From positions 1 to 64,000 of the forward strand of contig DATGMD010000036.1 of assembly GCA_035293805.1 (NCBI GenBank): 64,000 nt of DNA. Direction: 5' to 3'. The stretch comes from JAJPHF01 sp035293805 (GTDB taxonomy: Bacteria; Chloroflexota; UBA6077; JAJPHF01). The position numbers were made by a program, and so were the translations under genes. Positions 1-8,618 of this stretch are shown here, piece by piece; positions within the stretch are counted from its first letter, which is position 1, and every line of letters begins with the position of its first letter. The notes under the pieces were generated by a model. That model was not told where the DNA came from, ran no database searches, and saw nothing but the letters and a program-made list of their open reading frames with translations.

Positions 1-57
1 CGTGCGCAGCTGCGCGCGCTCGGCCTCGGAGAGCTTGACGGCGTATTTGGTGTTCAC
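1..57 (-). CDS. IS630-like transposase, N-terminal end only
   Basis: This is the first 19 codons of a gene running off the left edge. It starts with GTG at 57, and an AAGGAGG ribosome-binding site lies just upstream on the minus strand (about 62-69). The peptide reads VNTKYAVKLSEAERAQLRT. It resembles the N-terminal helix-turn-helix leader of IS630-family transposases, whose members often begin with K-Y-x-V-x-L-S/T-x-x-E-R. Only the start is visible, so intactness and terminal repeats cannot be judged. It could also be another HTH protein. Confidence 0.45.
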   Translation of the reverse strand, partial: MNTKYAVKLSEAERAQLRT

Positions 58-134
58 ACGCAGCCTCCTTCACACGGGAGGCTACGCAGCATACCATGAT
101 CACAACCGCCTCGCAATTCACGCGTGACGGAGTA

Positions 135-1988
135 CTAGGGCACATCGGGGATGGACGATGGTGTGGGGCTAACCGTCGGTGTAGGCGTCGCTTCGGGGCT
201 CACTAGCTCGGCGCCGCCCGGACCGGCACCTTGCTCGGGGGCTGGGGCGCCCGGAAGCGCCGGCGGAAGGAGCGGCGCTGCCGGCGGGAGCAGCGGCGCC
301 GGGGGTGGCGGCGGGGGCGGGGGTGGCGGCGGCAGGACAGTGACAGCAGGGAACGTAAACAACTCCGGCGGGGCGCCGTGGGCTGCCGCGAAGGCCGCCA
401 GCGCGTTCACGGCATCCTGGCGTGCCGCGGCGACCAATGGACTCGTGAGGCTCAAGGGTAACGGAGCGAGCGCGGCCACCGCAAGCGGATCGGCGCGCAG
501 CACATCCGTCTGGATGGCCGCGATGTCCGCAGGGCTCATGCCCAGCGCTATGAACTGTTCGACTGCGACCGGGCTGAGCACGCTCGCGACCGCCGCCCCC
601 AACGCCTCAGGCGGGGGCGGCGGCAGCACGTTCCCGTCAGCGAGCAGCGCCGCCTCCAGGACGTTGGCGAGGCGGCCCTCCTCTATCAGTAGCCCTGCCA
701 GTTGCGCCGAAAAGGTGCCGACGGCCTGGAGCTGTGTCTGCACGAACTGGGGGCTGCGCGCGAGATTCGCCCCCTGTGCGCGCTCCATCGCGTGTAGCAG
801 GGCCGTCGTCACACCGATCTGCTGCGCCAGGTTGACCTCGACCGCCGTCCACGCCTCGGCCGTCTCCGGACTCGTCTGCGGACCGGGCGCCACCGCCTGT
901 ACGACCGGCACCTCGGGCGGTGCCACCACCTGGAAGTTCGAGTCCGGCGGATCGTCAGCTACCTGGCGGAGCCGGTGCGCCTCGCCGCCCAACAAGACCG
1001 ACTCGCTTAGAAAGTGCAGCGCCGCCGCAGCATCAGGAGGTGTCGAGTGCGCTGCGGCATAGGCCTTGAGAAGATCGACCTGCGACTCGTCCGCCAGACG
1101 GTCCGCTCGCGCGCGCAGCTTCTGCTGTAGATTCTCCGGTTTGCACAGGCCTCCAGGCCCCGTAGCCTGGGCAGCCACCTCCCCCAGCGCCTTGTGCTCG
1201 CCGCCCGCCGGCCGTGCCGACTCGGGGGCGGACGGCATCCAGTCAGTGGCAGACAGCCTTGGTAGCGGATGGGCCAGCGGCTCTGTGCGCACGCTCAGCA
1301 AGCGTAGGCTGTCGGCGGCGCCATGAGGTCGGGCCTGGAGGGTCCCACCCAGGTCCGACCCGACGACCGCCGCGAATGGCACCGTGCCGGGCCCACACAT
1401 CGGCGTCGCCGTCGCGGTCGGCATGACCGTCAGCGTCCCGGTCGGCGTGACCGTCGCGGTGGCCGTACGCGTCCCCGTGCTCGTTGGCGTCGGTGACGGC
1501 GTGGGGCTCGCGGTCGGGGTGGCGGTCGGCGTTCCGCCTGTCACTGTGTTGGTCGCCCCGGGGCCAATCGTGCACGTACAGGAGGTAGCCCCGACGCTAA
1601 CTTGTGAGCCGGGAGGGGCACTCGCACTCACCTGGACCACGAGGGTGAACACATAGCTGCCCGGCGGCAGGGTCCCCGTCTGCTGGCAGGTGATCGCGTT
1701 GTTGGCAGTCGGGCCGGTGCAGGTGAAGTTCCCGTCCGGCGTGAAGGAAACGAAGGTGAGCTGCGATGAAAACCCGAGGGCGAAGAAGACGCTGCCCTGC
1801 GGGCACGGGTTGGTCACCGTGGTCGTGTAGGTGACCCGTTGGCCTTGCGAGACCGTGCCCGCCGGCCCCGTCGTGGCGATTGTCTGGTCCAGGAAACTAC
1901 ACGGCTGCTGGGCCGTCACGTCCTCGGAGAGCGCCCACTGGCCCACCACGAGCCAGACCACCAGGAAGACCAAGCCCAACCGTTTCAT
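135..1988 (-). CDS. Secreted Thr/Pro-rich protein with DUF11-like N-terminal domain
   Basis: The 617-aa product starts with a clear signal peptide (MKRLG, then a hydrophobic core ending near SEDVTAQQ). Residues ~30-145 form a beta-rich module with T-x-T-x-T-V-T-N and S-A-P-P-G-S motifs, typical of DUF11/conserved-repeat adhesin-like domains. A Thr-Pro linker follows (about 150-195). Next come a long Ala-rich helical region (~200-540) and a run of ten or so prolines near residue 565, and the protein ends in another T-P-T-x-S-P-T segment. No catalytic motif is evident. I infer an exported, surface-exposed or wall-associated protein of unknown function. The low-complexity composition could inflate apparent similarity to eukaryotic mucin-like proteins. 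Confidence 0.7.
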   Translation of the reverse strand: MKRLGLVFLVVWLVVGQWALSEDVTAQQPCSFLDQTIATTGPAGTVSQGQRVTYTTTVTNPCPQGSVFFALGFSSQLTFVSFTPDGNFTCTGPTANNAITCQQTGTLPPGSYVFTLVVQVSASAPPGSQVSVGATSCTCTIGPGATNTVTGGTPTATPTASPTPSPTPTSTGTRTATATVTPTGTLTVMPTATATPMCGPGTVPFAAVVGSDLGGTLQARPHGAADSLRLLSVRTEPLAHPLPRLSATDWMPSAPESARPAGGEHKALGEVAAQATGPGGLCKPENLQQKLRARADRLADESQVDLLKAYAAAHSTPPDAAAALHFLSESVLLGGEAHRLRQVADDPPDSNFQVVAPPEVPVVQAVAPGPQTSPETAEAWTAVEVNLAQQIGVTTALLHAMERAQGANLARSPQFVQTQLQAVGTFSAQLAGLLIEEGRLANVLEAALLADGNVLPPPPPEALGAAVASVLSPVAVEQFIALGMSPADIAAIQTDVLRADPLAVAALAPLPLSLTSPLVAAARQDAVNALAAFAAAHGAPPELFTFPAVTVLPPPPPPPPPPPAPLLPPAAPLLPPALPGAPAPEQGAGPGGAELVSPEATPTPTVSPTPSSIPDVP

Positions 1989-2213
1989 TGGCGACCTCTG
2001 CGCTCGGAGCCGGAGGGACTAGGCCCCCCCACCGGGTCCCGCCCAGGGGTGAGGCCGTGGGACATCGGCGCTCGCCGGCGTGATGCGCCCCGGAAATTAA
2101 ACGGAGCAGCGAGCGATTCGTTACCGGCGGCTACCAGGGGGCCTGAACGCTTACGAACGCGTTAATGCCGAGAGGAGTTCGTCTCCGCCGCCTCCTGGCT
2201 GACTGAGCCGGGC

Positions 2214-2234
2214 GGCGGGGGACGAGCCCCCGCC
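2214..2234 (-). terminator. Hairpin after the enoyl-CoA hydratase gene
   Basis: A perfect 8-bp stem GGCGGGGG / CCCCCGCC with a 5-nt loop lies ~50 nt past the stop of the gene ending at 2282. No U-tract follows on the minus strand. This type of hairpin (…GCCCCCGCCCTAC) also resembles a dispersed intergenic palindrome, so a terminator role is probable but not certain. Confidence 0.4.
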
Positions 2235-2281
2235 CTACCTTTCGATGGTCTCGACGGCCATTTCGTGTCCCCGGGGGCGGG

Positions 2282-3106
2282 CTACGGCTCGCGGAAGGGG
2301 CCGTCGCGGGCTTCGAGGAAGCCTTTCACGCCGCCCTCCTGGCGCGCTTGCTCCAGCGAGACGCCGTGGACGTTCGCGGCCTCGGGGATGCGCAGGTGGC
2401 AGAGCACTTCCATCTTGTGGCCGTAATCCATCGCCTGGCGGAAGCCCATCGCGTCGTACATGGCGTTGATGAGCTGCTTGTTGTACTGCACGGCGAACGG
2501 CGGCACCTTGGCGATGCGGCGGGCGATCCGCTCGGCCTCGGCCTGGAGCTGATCGGGCGGCACGACTTTCACGACCAGGCCGATCTCGTGCGCCTCCTGA
2601 GCCGAGATGGTGTCGCCGGTGAGGATCAGCAGCTTCGCCTGCTGCGGATTCGTCAGCCACGGGATCATGCTGGCGACCAGCGAGCCGTGGCGAATCTCCG
2701 GCTCGCCGAACCGCGCGTCCTCGGCCGCCACCACGATGTCGCACCACAGCGCCAGCTCGCAGCCGCGCCCTAGACAGTAGCCGTGGACCGCCGCGATCAC
2801 CGGCTTGGGGAAGTCGCGGACGGCCATCTGGCGGGTGATGCCCCCCTCCAGCCGCGTCCACCACTCCTCCAGCGAGCGACCGTGCTCGCCGCGCGGGCCG
2901 CCCAGGTCGGCACCCGAGGAGAACGCCCGGCCGGCGCCGCGCAGCACGACCGCGCGCACGGTGTCGTCGGCGCGGGCGCGCTCGAAGGCGGCGACTAGCT
3001 CGGCCAGCAGCTCGCGGCTGAGCGCGTTCAGCTTCTCCGGCCGGTTCAGCGTGATGTGGGCGACGCGCTCCCGCGTCTCGTAGAGGACCAGCGCCTGCTC
3101 GACCAT
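2282..3106 (-). CDS. Enoyl-CoA hydratase/isomerase family protein
   Basis: This 274-aa crotonase-superfamily enzyme would hydrate or isomerise enoyl-CoA thioesters in the cytoplasm (fatty-acid or aromatic ring-fission catabolism). The family signature is visible: HITLNRPEKLNAL at the N-terminus, the oxyanion-hole segments RAFSSGADL (~residues 60-70) and AAVHGYCLGRGCELALWCD (~108-126), and FGEPEIRHG (~133-141). In the last segment the position often held by catalytic Glu is E. Length fits the family (250-290 aa). It stands alone between a secreted protein and a substrate-binding lipoprotein; the substrate cannot be deduced. Confidence 0.9.
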   Translation of the reverse strand: MVEQALVLYETRERVAHITLNRPEKLNALSRELLAELVAAFERARADDTVRAVVLRGAGRAFSSGADLGGPRGEHGRSLEEWWTRLEGGITRQMAVRDFPKPVIAAVHGYCLGRGCELALWCDIVVAAEDARFGEPEIRHGSLVASMIPWLTNPQQAKLLILTGDTISAQEAHEIGLVVKVVPPDQLQAEAERIARRIAKVPPFAVQYNKQLINAMYDAMGFRQAMDYGHKMEVLCHLRIPEAANVHGVSLEQARQEGGVKGFLEARDGPFREP

Positions 3107-3315
3107 GCCGCCTCCGCGCCTCTGGGCTGCCCACCGGGGGTGGGGCTCCAGTATGGACGTTTCGGCGCGGCGGCGCCAACCGCGGAGCGGGGCGACGCGC
3201 TAGCCGGCGGGCGCCGTCTCGGGCACAATGGAGGCAAGAGACGCGCGGCCTGTTACGCGCCGGCGCCCGGCGGCGGCTGCGCGGCAACGCGCCATTCTGG
3301 AACGTGAGGTGTGCC

Positions 3316-4413
3316 ATGCTCGCGAGCGGTTTGGCGGCGTGGGGCCGCCGGCCCGCCCTGCTCATCGCGCTCGGCGTGCTGCTCGCGTGCAGCGCGCCGG
3401 CCGCGGCCCCCGCCGCACCCACGGCCGCGCCGGCGCCCGCGCCCCCAGCCGCGCCGACGGCGGCCGCCCCGGCGCCCACGGCCGCCGCGCCGGTCGCGGC
3501 CCTGCCGCTCCGCTTCGCCTACACCGCCCTCTCGACGACGATTGCGCCGTACTGGATCGCCGAGGACGCGGGCTACTTCCGCGAGGAGGGGCTCGACCTC
3601 GACACCCGCTTCATCTCGGCCAGCACCGTGGGGATGCAGTCGCTGCTGGCGCGCGAGCTGGACGTGACGACCGTCACCGGCGGCGCGGCGCTCCAGGCGG
3701 CGGCCAACGGCGGCGACATCGCGATCTTCGCCACGAACGTGAACGCGATCATCTCCCAGATGATCACGGCGCCCGACGTTACGGCGCCCGAGCAGCTGCG
3801 CGGCCAGCCGCTGGGCGTCGTGCGCTTCGGCACCGTGTCCGACTTCGTGGCGAAGCTGCTGCTGCGCGGCTGGGGCCTGGAGCCGGGCCGCGACGTGCCG
3901 CTGGTGCAGCTCGGCGGCCAGGCCGAGACGATCGGCGCCATGCAGAGCGGCGGCGTGAGGTCGGTGGTGGTGGCCGACCTGCCCGCCCTGGAGCTGCGGC
4001 GGCTCGGCTTCCGGCTGATGGCCGATGGCGCCGACCTGGGCCGCGAGTACGTGGGGCTGGGCGTGGTGGCCAATCGCCCGTACCTGAACAGCGATGGTGA
4101 GACGATCCGGCGTTTCGTGCGCGGGCTGGCGCGCGGGATGGGCCGCTTCGTGGGCGACAAAGACTACAGCCTGCAGGTGATCCAGAAGTACACCAAGATG
4201 GAGGACCCCGAGGCGCTAGAGACCTCCTGGCAGGCGCACACCCAGAAGTACGCCAATAAGAGCCTGCTGACCACGGCGGCGGCCATCCGCACGGTGCAGG
4301 AGGAGGTGGCCGACGACCCGCGCGCCGCGGGCCTGAGCCCCGAGAGCGTCATCGACAACCGCTTCGTGCAAGAGCTGCACGACAGCGGGTTCATGGACCA
4401 GGTGTACCGCTAG
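3316..4413 (+). CDS. ABC transporter substrate-binding lipoprotein (NMT1/SsuA-like)
   Basis: The 365-aa product has a lipoprotein signal (hydrophobic core ending LLACSAP; lipobox Cys near residue 29) and an Ala/Pro linker. A type-II periplasmic binding fold of the NMT1/THI5/SsuA class follows: Y-W-I-A-E-D-A-G-Y-F-R-E-E-G-L-D, then S-T-V-G-M-Q-S-L-L, then the second lobe. ATG at 3316 is preferred over the in-frame GTG at 3304 because GTGAGGTG can serve as its ribosome-binding site. No permease or ATPase gene is adjacent, so it either works with a distant transporter or is a stand-alone binding protein. The ligand is unknown; relatives bind sulfonates, nitrate, pyrimidines or aromatic acids. 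Confidence 0.85.
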   Translation: MLASGLAAWGRRPALLIALGVLLACSAPAAAPAAPTAAPAPAPPAAPTAAAPAPTAAAPVAALPLRFAYTALSTTIAPYWIAEDAGYFREEGLDLDTRFISASTVGMQSLLARELDVTTVTGGAALQAAANGGDIAIFATNVNAIISQMITAPDVTAPEQLRGQPLGVVRFGTVSDFVAKLLLRGWGLEPGRDVPLVQLGGQAETIGAMQSGGVRSVVVADLPALELRRLGFRLMADGADLGREYVGLGVVANRPYLNSDGETIRRFVRGLARGMGRFVGDKDYSLQVIQKYTKMEDPEALETSWQAHTQKYANKSLLTTAAAIRTVQEEVADDPRAAGLSPESVIDNRFVQELHDSGFMDQVYR

Positions 4414-5153
4414 CTCACGAGGCTGCCGGGAGCGGGCGCCATGTCCACTTCCACGCTTCGAGCGGCCATGTCCGGGCGGGCTGGAAGCCCGCGCTCCCAG
4501 GGGGTCACGAGCCGCCTCACCGATCCACGTATGGTTCGCGCCACACCGCGGGCTCAGGCGCTCGCGGCGCGCGGTCCCAGCCGCACCCCAGGGATTCCAC
4601 CGCGATTGCCCCCGCCCCACCTCCCATCCCTTGCCTCTTGCCGACCGGCGAGGACGGCCGGCGACGCTCGCGGCGACTGCGCGGCGCGGCGCCCCGGCTT
4701 GGGTGGCAAGCTCGCGGCTCCCGGCACCGCCCCTATCGTGCCGGGAGGCGCAGCCCGCGAGCGCTGCCGCCGCGTGCCGGGCCGCCGCGGGGCGTCCCCG
4801 GCCGCTCCACGTCGGTCGGTCAGTTACCCAGTGTAGTGAGGCGACGAGCGCCCACATAGAGGGGAGGCCCCCGATTCCGCGGGGGATATCCCCCACGTTG
4901 CCCGGGGCCGTGTTGTTAGGCCCCCGGCCGGGTGGTACTATTTTTCTCGGCGGGCGGCGGCGCGGCACGGCTGCGCGCCGGCCGCGCCGGTCTTTGCCTC
5001 GGCCGAGGCCCACCCAACTTTCGCGGGCGCGCGGGCGCCCTCTCGCCCCACACCGAGCGGGTAGGACTGCCGTGCGTCCCTCACGGGGCGGCGCGTGGCC
5101 GCCAGCCGCCCGGGCGGCGAGGACACGCCCGACGCCGGCCTGCCGGGGGCTCC
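4414..5153. other. Intergenic region with no convincing gene
   Basis: About 740 bases separate the substrate-binding gene and the glycosyltransferase gene. The open frames here have no ribosome-binding site and an Arg/Pro-rich composition typical of antisense or off-frame GC-rich DNA. Two structures are visible. One is a hairpin around GCGGGCTGGAAGCCCGC near 4477. The other is a 14-bp perfect palindrome GGGGGATATCCCCC at 4881-4894, which could be an operator for the downstream gene. I see no tRNA or small RNA signature. Confidence 0.5.
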
Positions 5154-6437
5154 ATGCTGCGCGTCGCCATGCTGAGCGTCCATACCTGCCCGCTCGCCGC
5201 GCTCGGCGGCTGGGAGACGGGCGGCATGAACGTCTACGTGCGGGCGGTAAGCCAACACCTGAGCACGCTCGGCCTCGACGTGGACGTCTACACGCGGCGG
5301 CAGGACCCGACCGTGCCGACGGTCGTGCCCATTGCGGAGGGCGCGCGCGTGATCCACGTCGACGCCGGTCCCGCCGCGCCGCTGCGCAAGGACGCCATCC
5401 TCGACTACCTGCCCGAGTTCGTGGCCGGCGTGCGGCGGCAGGCCCAGCTCGACGGCGTGCGCTACGATCTGATGCACGCCCACTACTGGGTCTCGGGCGC
5501 CGTCGCCATGCTCTTGCAGCCGCGCTGGCAGGTCCCGGTGGTGGCGATGTTCCACACGCTCGCCCGCATGAAGAACCGCGTGCTGACGGCCGGCCCCGAG
5601 CGCGAGAGCGAGCGCCGCGTCGAGATCGAGCAGCGCACCATGACGCTGGCCGACCGCATCGTGGCCGCCACGGCCGCCGACCGCCGCCAGATGCTCGACC
5701 ACTACCGCCTGCCGCCGGGGAAGATCTCCGTCGTGCCCGGCGGCGTGGACCTCGACCGCTTCCGGCCCCACGACCAGGCCGCCGCCCGCCGCGCACTCGG
5801 CCTGCGCGGCAGCAAGGTGCTGCTGTTCGTGGGGCGCATCCAGCGGCTCAAGGGGATCGACGTGCTGCTGCGGGCGGCCGCGCGGCTGGTGGCGGACGAG
5901 CCCGCGCTCGCGGCCGAGCTGCAGGTGCTGATCGTGGGCGGCCGCCCGCCCGAGCACGGCACCAGCCCCGAGAGCCAGGAGCTGCGGCGGCTGCGGCGGC
6001 TGGCCGGGCGGCTGGGCATCGCCGACCGCGTGGAGTTCGTCGGCGCCGTCGATCAAGCGCGCCTGCCGCTCTACTACGCCGCGGCCGACGCCACGGTGAT
6101 CCCCTCCCTCTACGAATCGTTCGGACTGGTCGCCGTCGAGTCGCTGGCCTGCGGCACGCCGGTCGTCGCGGCGCGCGTCGGCGGCCTTGCCTCGACGATC
6201 CAGGACGGCCAGACGGGCTACCTCATCCCCTGGGCCGATCCGGCGCTGTACGCCGAGCGGCTGGGCGCGCTGCTGGGCGACGCCGCGCTGCGCCGGCGGC
6301 TGGGCGAGAATGGTCTGTGCGCCGCGGCCCGCTACGACTGGGCGCAGGTCGCCGAAGAGATCTATGGCATCTACTGCGGGCTGGTCCGCTGCGAGCGGCG
6401 CGTCGCGGGCACGGGCGCCGCGCCGGCGCGGCGGTAG
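5154..6437 (+). CDS. GT4 glycosyltransferase, MshA/sucrose-phosphate-synthase-like
   Basis: This 427-aa GT-B retaining glycosyltransferase opens with SVHTCPLAALGGWETGGMNVY. That closely matches the glycine-rich acceptor loop of MshA (UDP-GlcNAc:inositol-phosphate transferase) and sucrose-phosphate synthases. DLMHAHYWVSGAVAM (~residue 107) and KVLLFVGRIQRLKGID (~222) are family blocks. The donor-binding E-x7-E motif is seen in YESFGLVAVESLACGTPVV (~residue 320). ATG at 5154 begins exactly at the conserved beta1 strand; upstream codons in the frame look non-coding. It is followed four bases later by a PIG-L deacetylase, the same gene logic as mshA/mshB or bshA/bshB. Acceptor identity remains inference. 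Confidence 0.85.
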   Translation: MLRVAMLSVHTCPLAALGGWETGGMNVYVRAVSQHLSTLGLDVDVYTRRQDPTVPTVVPIAEGARVIHVDAGPAAPLRKDAILDYLPEFVAGVRRQAQLDGVRYDLMHAHYWVSGAVAMLLQPRWQVPVVAMFHTLARMKNRVLTAGPERESERRVEIEQRTMTLADRIVAATAADRRQMLDHYRLPPGKISVVPGGVDLDRFRPHDQAAARRALGLRGSKVLLFVGRIQRLKGIDVLLRAAARLVADEPALAAELQVLIVGGRPPEHGTSPESQELRRLRRLAGRLGIADRVEFVGAVDQARLPLYYAAADATVIPSLYESFGLVAVESLACGTPVVAARVGGLASTIQDGQTGYLIPWADPALYAERLGALLGDAALRRRLGENGLCAAARYDWAQVAEEIYGIYCGLVRCERRVAGTGAAPARR

Positions 6438-6441
6438 CCCG

Positions 6442-7143
6442 GTGTCGTACGCGCTACCCGCGGACTTCCCGGACATCCTCTTCGTGCAGGCGCACCCGGA
6501 CGACGCCGACTTCGGCGCGGCGGGCACGGTGGCGCGCTGGGCGCGCGAGGGGCGTCGCGTCCACTACCTGCTCTGCACGAGCGGCGACAAGGGCGCGCCC
6601 GACGCCGCCACCCGCCCTGCCGACCTCGCCCGCCTGCGCGAAGCGGAGCAGCGCGAGGCGGCGCGCCGGCTGGGCGTTGCCAGCACGACGTTCCTCGGCC
6701 GCCACGACGGCGAGCTAGAGGTGAACCTGGCCTTCCGCGCCGAGGTGACGGCGGTCATCCGCCGCCTGCGCCCGCAGCTCCTCCTGACGTTCGACCCCTG
6801 GCGGCCCTACCAGCTCCATCCCGATCACCGCGCGACCGGCTTCACGGCGCTGGACGCCCTGATCAGCGCGCGCGACCCGCTGTACTTCCCCGAGCAGCGG
6901 CGCGACGGGCTGGAGGCGCACCGCGTGCGCGAGGTGTGGCTGTTCGGCACCGACGCCCCCGACGTTTTCATCGACATAACTGATACATTCGAGGCGAAGC
7001 TCGACGCGCTGCGGGCGCACGCCAGCCAGACGCGCGACTGGCCGCGCGTCGAGGCCCGGGTGCGCGAGCGCGCGCGGGCGGCGGGCGCCGCCTACGGCGT
7101 CGGCTACGCCGAGGCGTTCAAGCGCCTCGAATTGCCCCAGTAA
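6442..7143 (+). CDS. PIG-L family deacetylase (MshB/BshB-like)
   Basis: The 233-aa LmbE-like zinc hydrolase carries AHPDDADFGAAG near residue 16, containing the zinc-binding H-P-D-D signature. It also has H-P-D-H-R-A-T-G at ~residue 130, which supplies the distal zinc histidine. The family removes N-acetyl groups from GlcNAc conjugates. The GTG start at 6442 follows the glycosyltransferase stop by four bases, so the two are probably co-translated and may act in sequence: glycosyl transfer, then de-N-acetylation, as in mycothiol or bacillithiol synthesis. No mshC/bshC-like ligase is seen in the window, so the product could be another glycoconjugate. Confidence 0.88.
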   Translation: MSYALPADFPDILFVQAHPDDADFGAAGTVARWAREGRRVHYLLCTSGDKGAPDAATRPADLARLREAEQREAARRLGVASTTFLGRHDGELEVNLAFRAEVTAVIRRLRPQLLLTFDPWRPYQLHPDHRATGFTALDALISARDPLYFPEQRRDGLEAHRVREVWLFGTDAPDVFIDITDTFEAKLDALRAHASQTRDWPRVEARVRERARAAGAAYGVGYAEAFKRLELPQ

Positions 7144-7312
7144 CCCCGCCGCGGGCGCGCGCTCGCCGCGCCGCGCGCCGAGTAGGGTATCATGGCGCAG
7201 AGTCGCGGTGGGAGAGAGTGCGTGTTGACGATGGGCTTGCGAGTGCCGCTAGTCGCGCGCACGCAGCACGCAGCACTTAGCACTCCGTACTCGTCGCCGC
7301 ACTGGGGGCACG

Positions 7313-8014
7313 ATGCGTAAGGTCGACGCGCTGCGCGCGCTCCAAGAGGTGGACAGCGCGCTCGACCAGGTGCGGGCGCGCCTGGAGCGCATCGCCGCGC
7401 AGTGGGGCAAGCGGCAGGCCGTGGACGCCGCGGCGGCGGCGCGCGACGCGGCCCTAGCCGAGCTGCGCCGCCGCCAGGCCGATCAGCGCGACCTGGAGCT
7501 GGCGATCGAGCAGCTGAACGGGAAGCTCAAGACGAACTCGGACAAGCTCTACGGCGGGCGCGTCCACAACCCGCGCGAGCTGGAGGACCTCTCCAGAGAG
7601 GTGGACCAGGACCGCCGCCAGATCTCGGAGCGCGAGGACCGGCTGATCGAGGTCTTCGAGCAAGTCGAGGCGGCGCAGGCGGCGGCCGACCGGGCCGCGG
7701 CGGCGTACGCCCAGGCCGAGGCGACCTTCAAGCGCGAGCAGGAGGAGATGGCGGCCGCCCGCCGCGAGCTGGAGGCAGAGGGCCACCGCCTCACCGCGCG
7801 CCGCAACCAGATCGCCGCCCAGGCCGACCCCGTGAGCCTGCGCCTCTACGAGAGCCTGCGGCGCAGCAAAGGCGGCCTGGCGGTCGTCCCCGTGCAGCAA
7901 CGAAGCTGCCAGGGCTGTCGCATCGCGCTCCCCAGCAGCGAGGAGCAGAAGGCGCGCACCAGCACAGAGCTGGTGACGTGCAGCAGCTGCGGCCGCATCC
8001 TCTACGCGACCTGA
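7313..8014 (+). CDS. Coiled-coil zinc-ribbon protein (C4-type, DUF164 class)
   Basis: The 233-aa protein has a long Ala/Arg/Glu-rich antiparallel coiled coil (~residues 5-170) and a C-terminal C4 zinc ribbon, C-Q-G-C-R … C-S-S-C-G (~residues 198-228). This is the layout of the widespread CT398/DUF164 'zinc ribbon domain-containing protein' family. Its cellular job is not settled; it has been discussed as a nucleic-acid-binding or trafficking adaptor. Length is typical. The upstream 170 bases contain a GCACGCAGCACTTAGCACT-type short repeat also found in the cas6 insertion (~59665). Confidence 0.85.
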   Translation: MRKVDALRALQEVDSALDQVRARLERIAAQWGKRQAVDAAAAARDAALAELRRRQADQRDLELAIEQLNGKLKTNSDKLYGGRVHNPRELEDLSREVDQDRRQISEREDRLIEVFEQVEAAQAAADRAAAAYAQAEATFKREQEEMAAARRELEAEGHRLTARRNQIAAQADPVSLRLYESLRRSKGGLAVVPVQQRSCQGCRIALPSSEEQKARTSTELVTCSSCGRILYAT

Positions 8015-8196
8015 CGCCCCGCGTCACCGGTCCTCCATCACCATTCCACGATCCCTCCACAATTTAGCGTGCACGCCCCACGCGCCGCCTTGTTATGGTT
8101 GTCGGCGGAGATACCGTCCCACGGGCAGCCGGCGGCAGGGGTTGCCGGCGGCGTGTGGCGGTCGGGAACGCCTGAACAGGCAAAGGGGGGAGATCC

Positions 8197-8490
8197 ATGC
8201 GACGACAATGGCTCATCGCCACTTTCGCGGCCGCGGCGCTGCTGACGGGCGGGCTGGCCGCGGGCAGCGTGCCGCGCGCCCAGGCGCAGGGCTCGGACTG
8301 CATGGCCGAGTTCGGCACCGTGGGAACGGCGTGCGGCGAGCTGCGCTTCAACATGTCTCCCGCGCCGGACACCATGCCGCCCGCGCCGATCCTGGCCGGG
8401 CCGCCGCCAGCGGTCGCGGCGCAGCCCGGCGCCGCGGACCAGTCGCAGGCCGCGCCCCAGGACGAGCAGCAGCCGGCGGGCATGGAGTAG
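8197..8490 (+). CDS. Small secreted Ala/Pro-rich protein
   Basis: This 97-aa protein starts MRRQWLIATFAAAAL and has a signal peptide with a cleavage site near PRAQAQG. The mature part has two Cys (DCMAEFGTVGTACGELRF) that could form a disulfide, followed by a Pro/Ala/Gln-rich tail. A ribosome-binding site (GGGGGGAGA) precedes the ATG. No homology is recognised. A strong terminator follows the gene, suggesting a monocistronic, well-expressed transcript. Confidence 0.65.
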   Translation: MRRQWLIATFAAAALLTGGLAAGSVPRAQAQGSDCMAEFGTVGTACGELRFNMSPAPDTMPPAPILAGPPPAVAAQPGAADQSQAAPQDEQQPAGME

Positions 8491-8513
8491 CGCCCGCAAG
8501 CCCTCACGCGGCC

Positions 8514-8551
8514 AGGAGCCCCGCCGAGTCGGCGGGGCTCCTGTTTGTGTT
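8514..8551 (+). terminator. Rho-independent terminator
   Basis: A perfect 12-bp GC-rich stem (AGGAGCCCCGCC / GGCGGGGCTCCT, loop GAGTC) is followed by TGTTTGTGTT. It sits 24 nt after the stop of the small secreted protein gene and reads in its direction. Confidence 0.85.
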
Positions 8552-8618
8552 CCGCGCTGGCTGATCCGACGGCAGCCGAAACGGGTATCCTATCGGCAGA
8601 CCAGCAGCGGGCAGGGTA

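Noticed and set aside
2235..3479. Long minus-strand ORF (414 codons) over the enoyl-CoA hydratase gene
   Set aside because: Shadow frame with Arg/Ala/Gly-rich translation; the true gene in another frame has full crotonase motifs.
4441..4836. 131-codon ORF between SBP and glycosyltransferase genes
   Set aside because: Arg/Pro/Ser composition, no domain and no start signal; typical of random open frames at 70% G+C.
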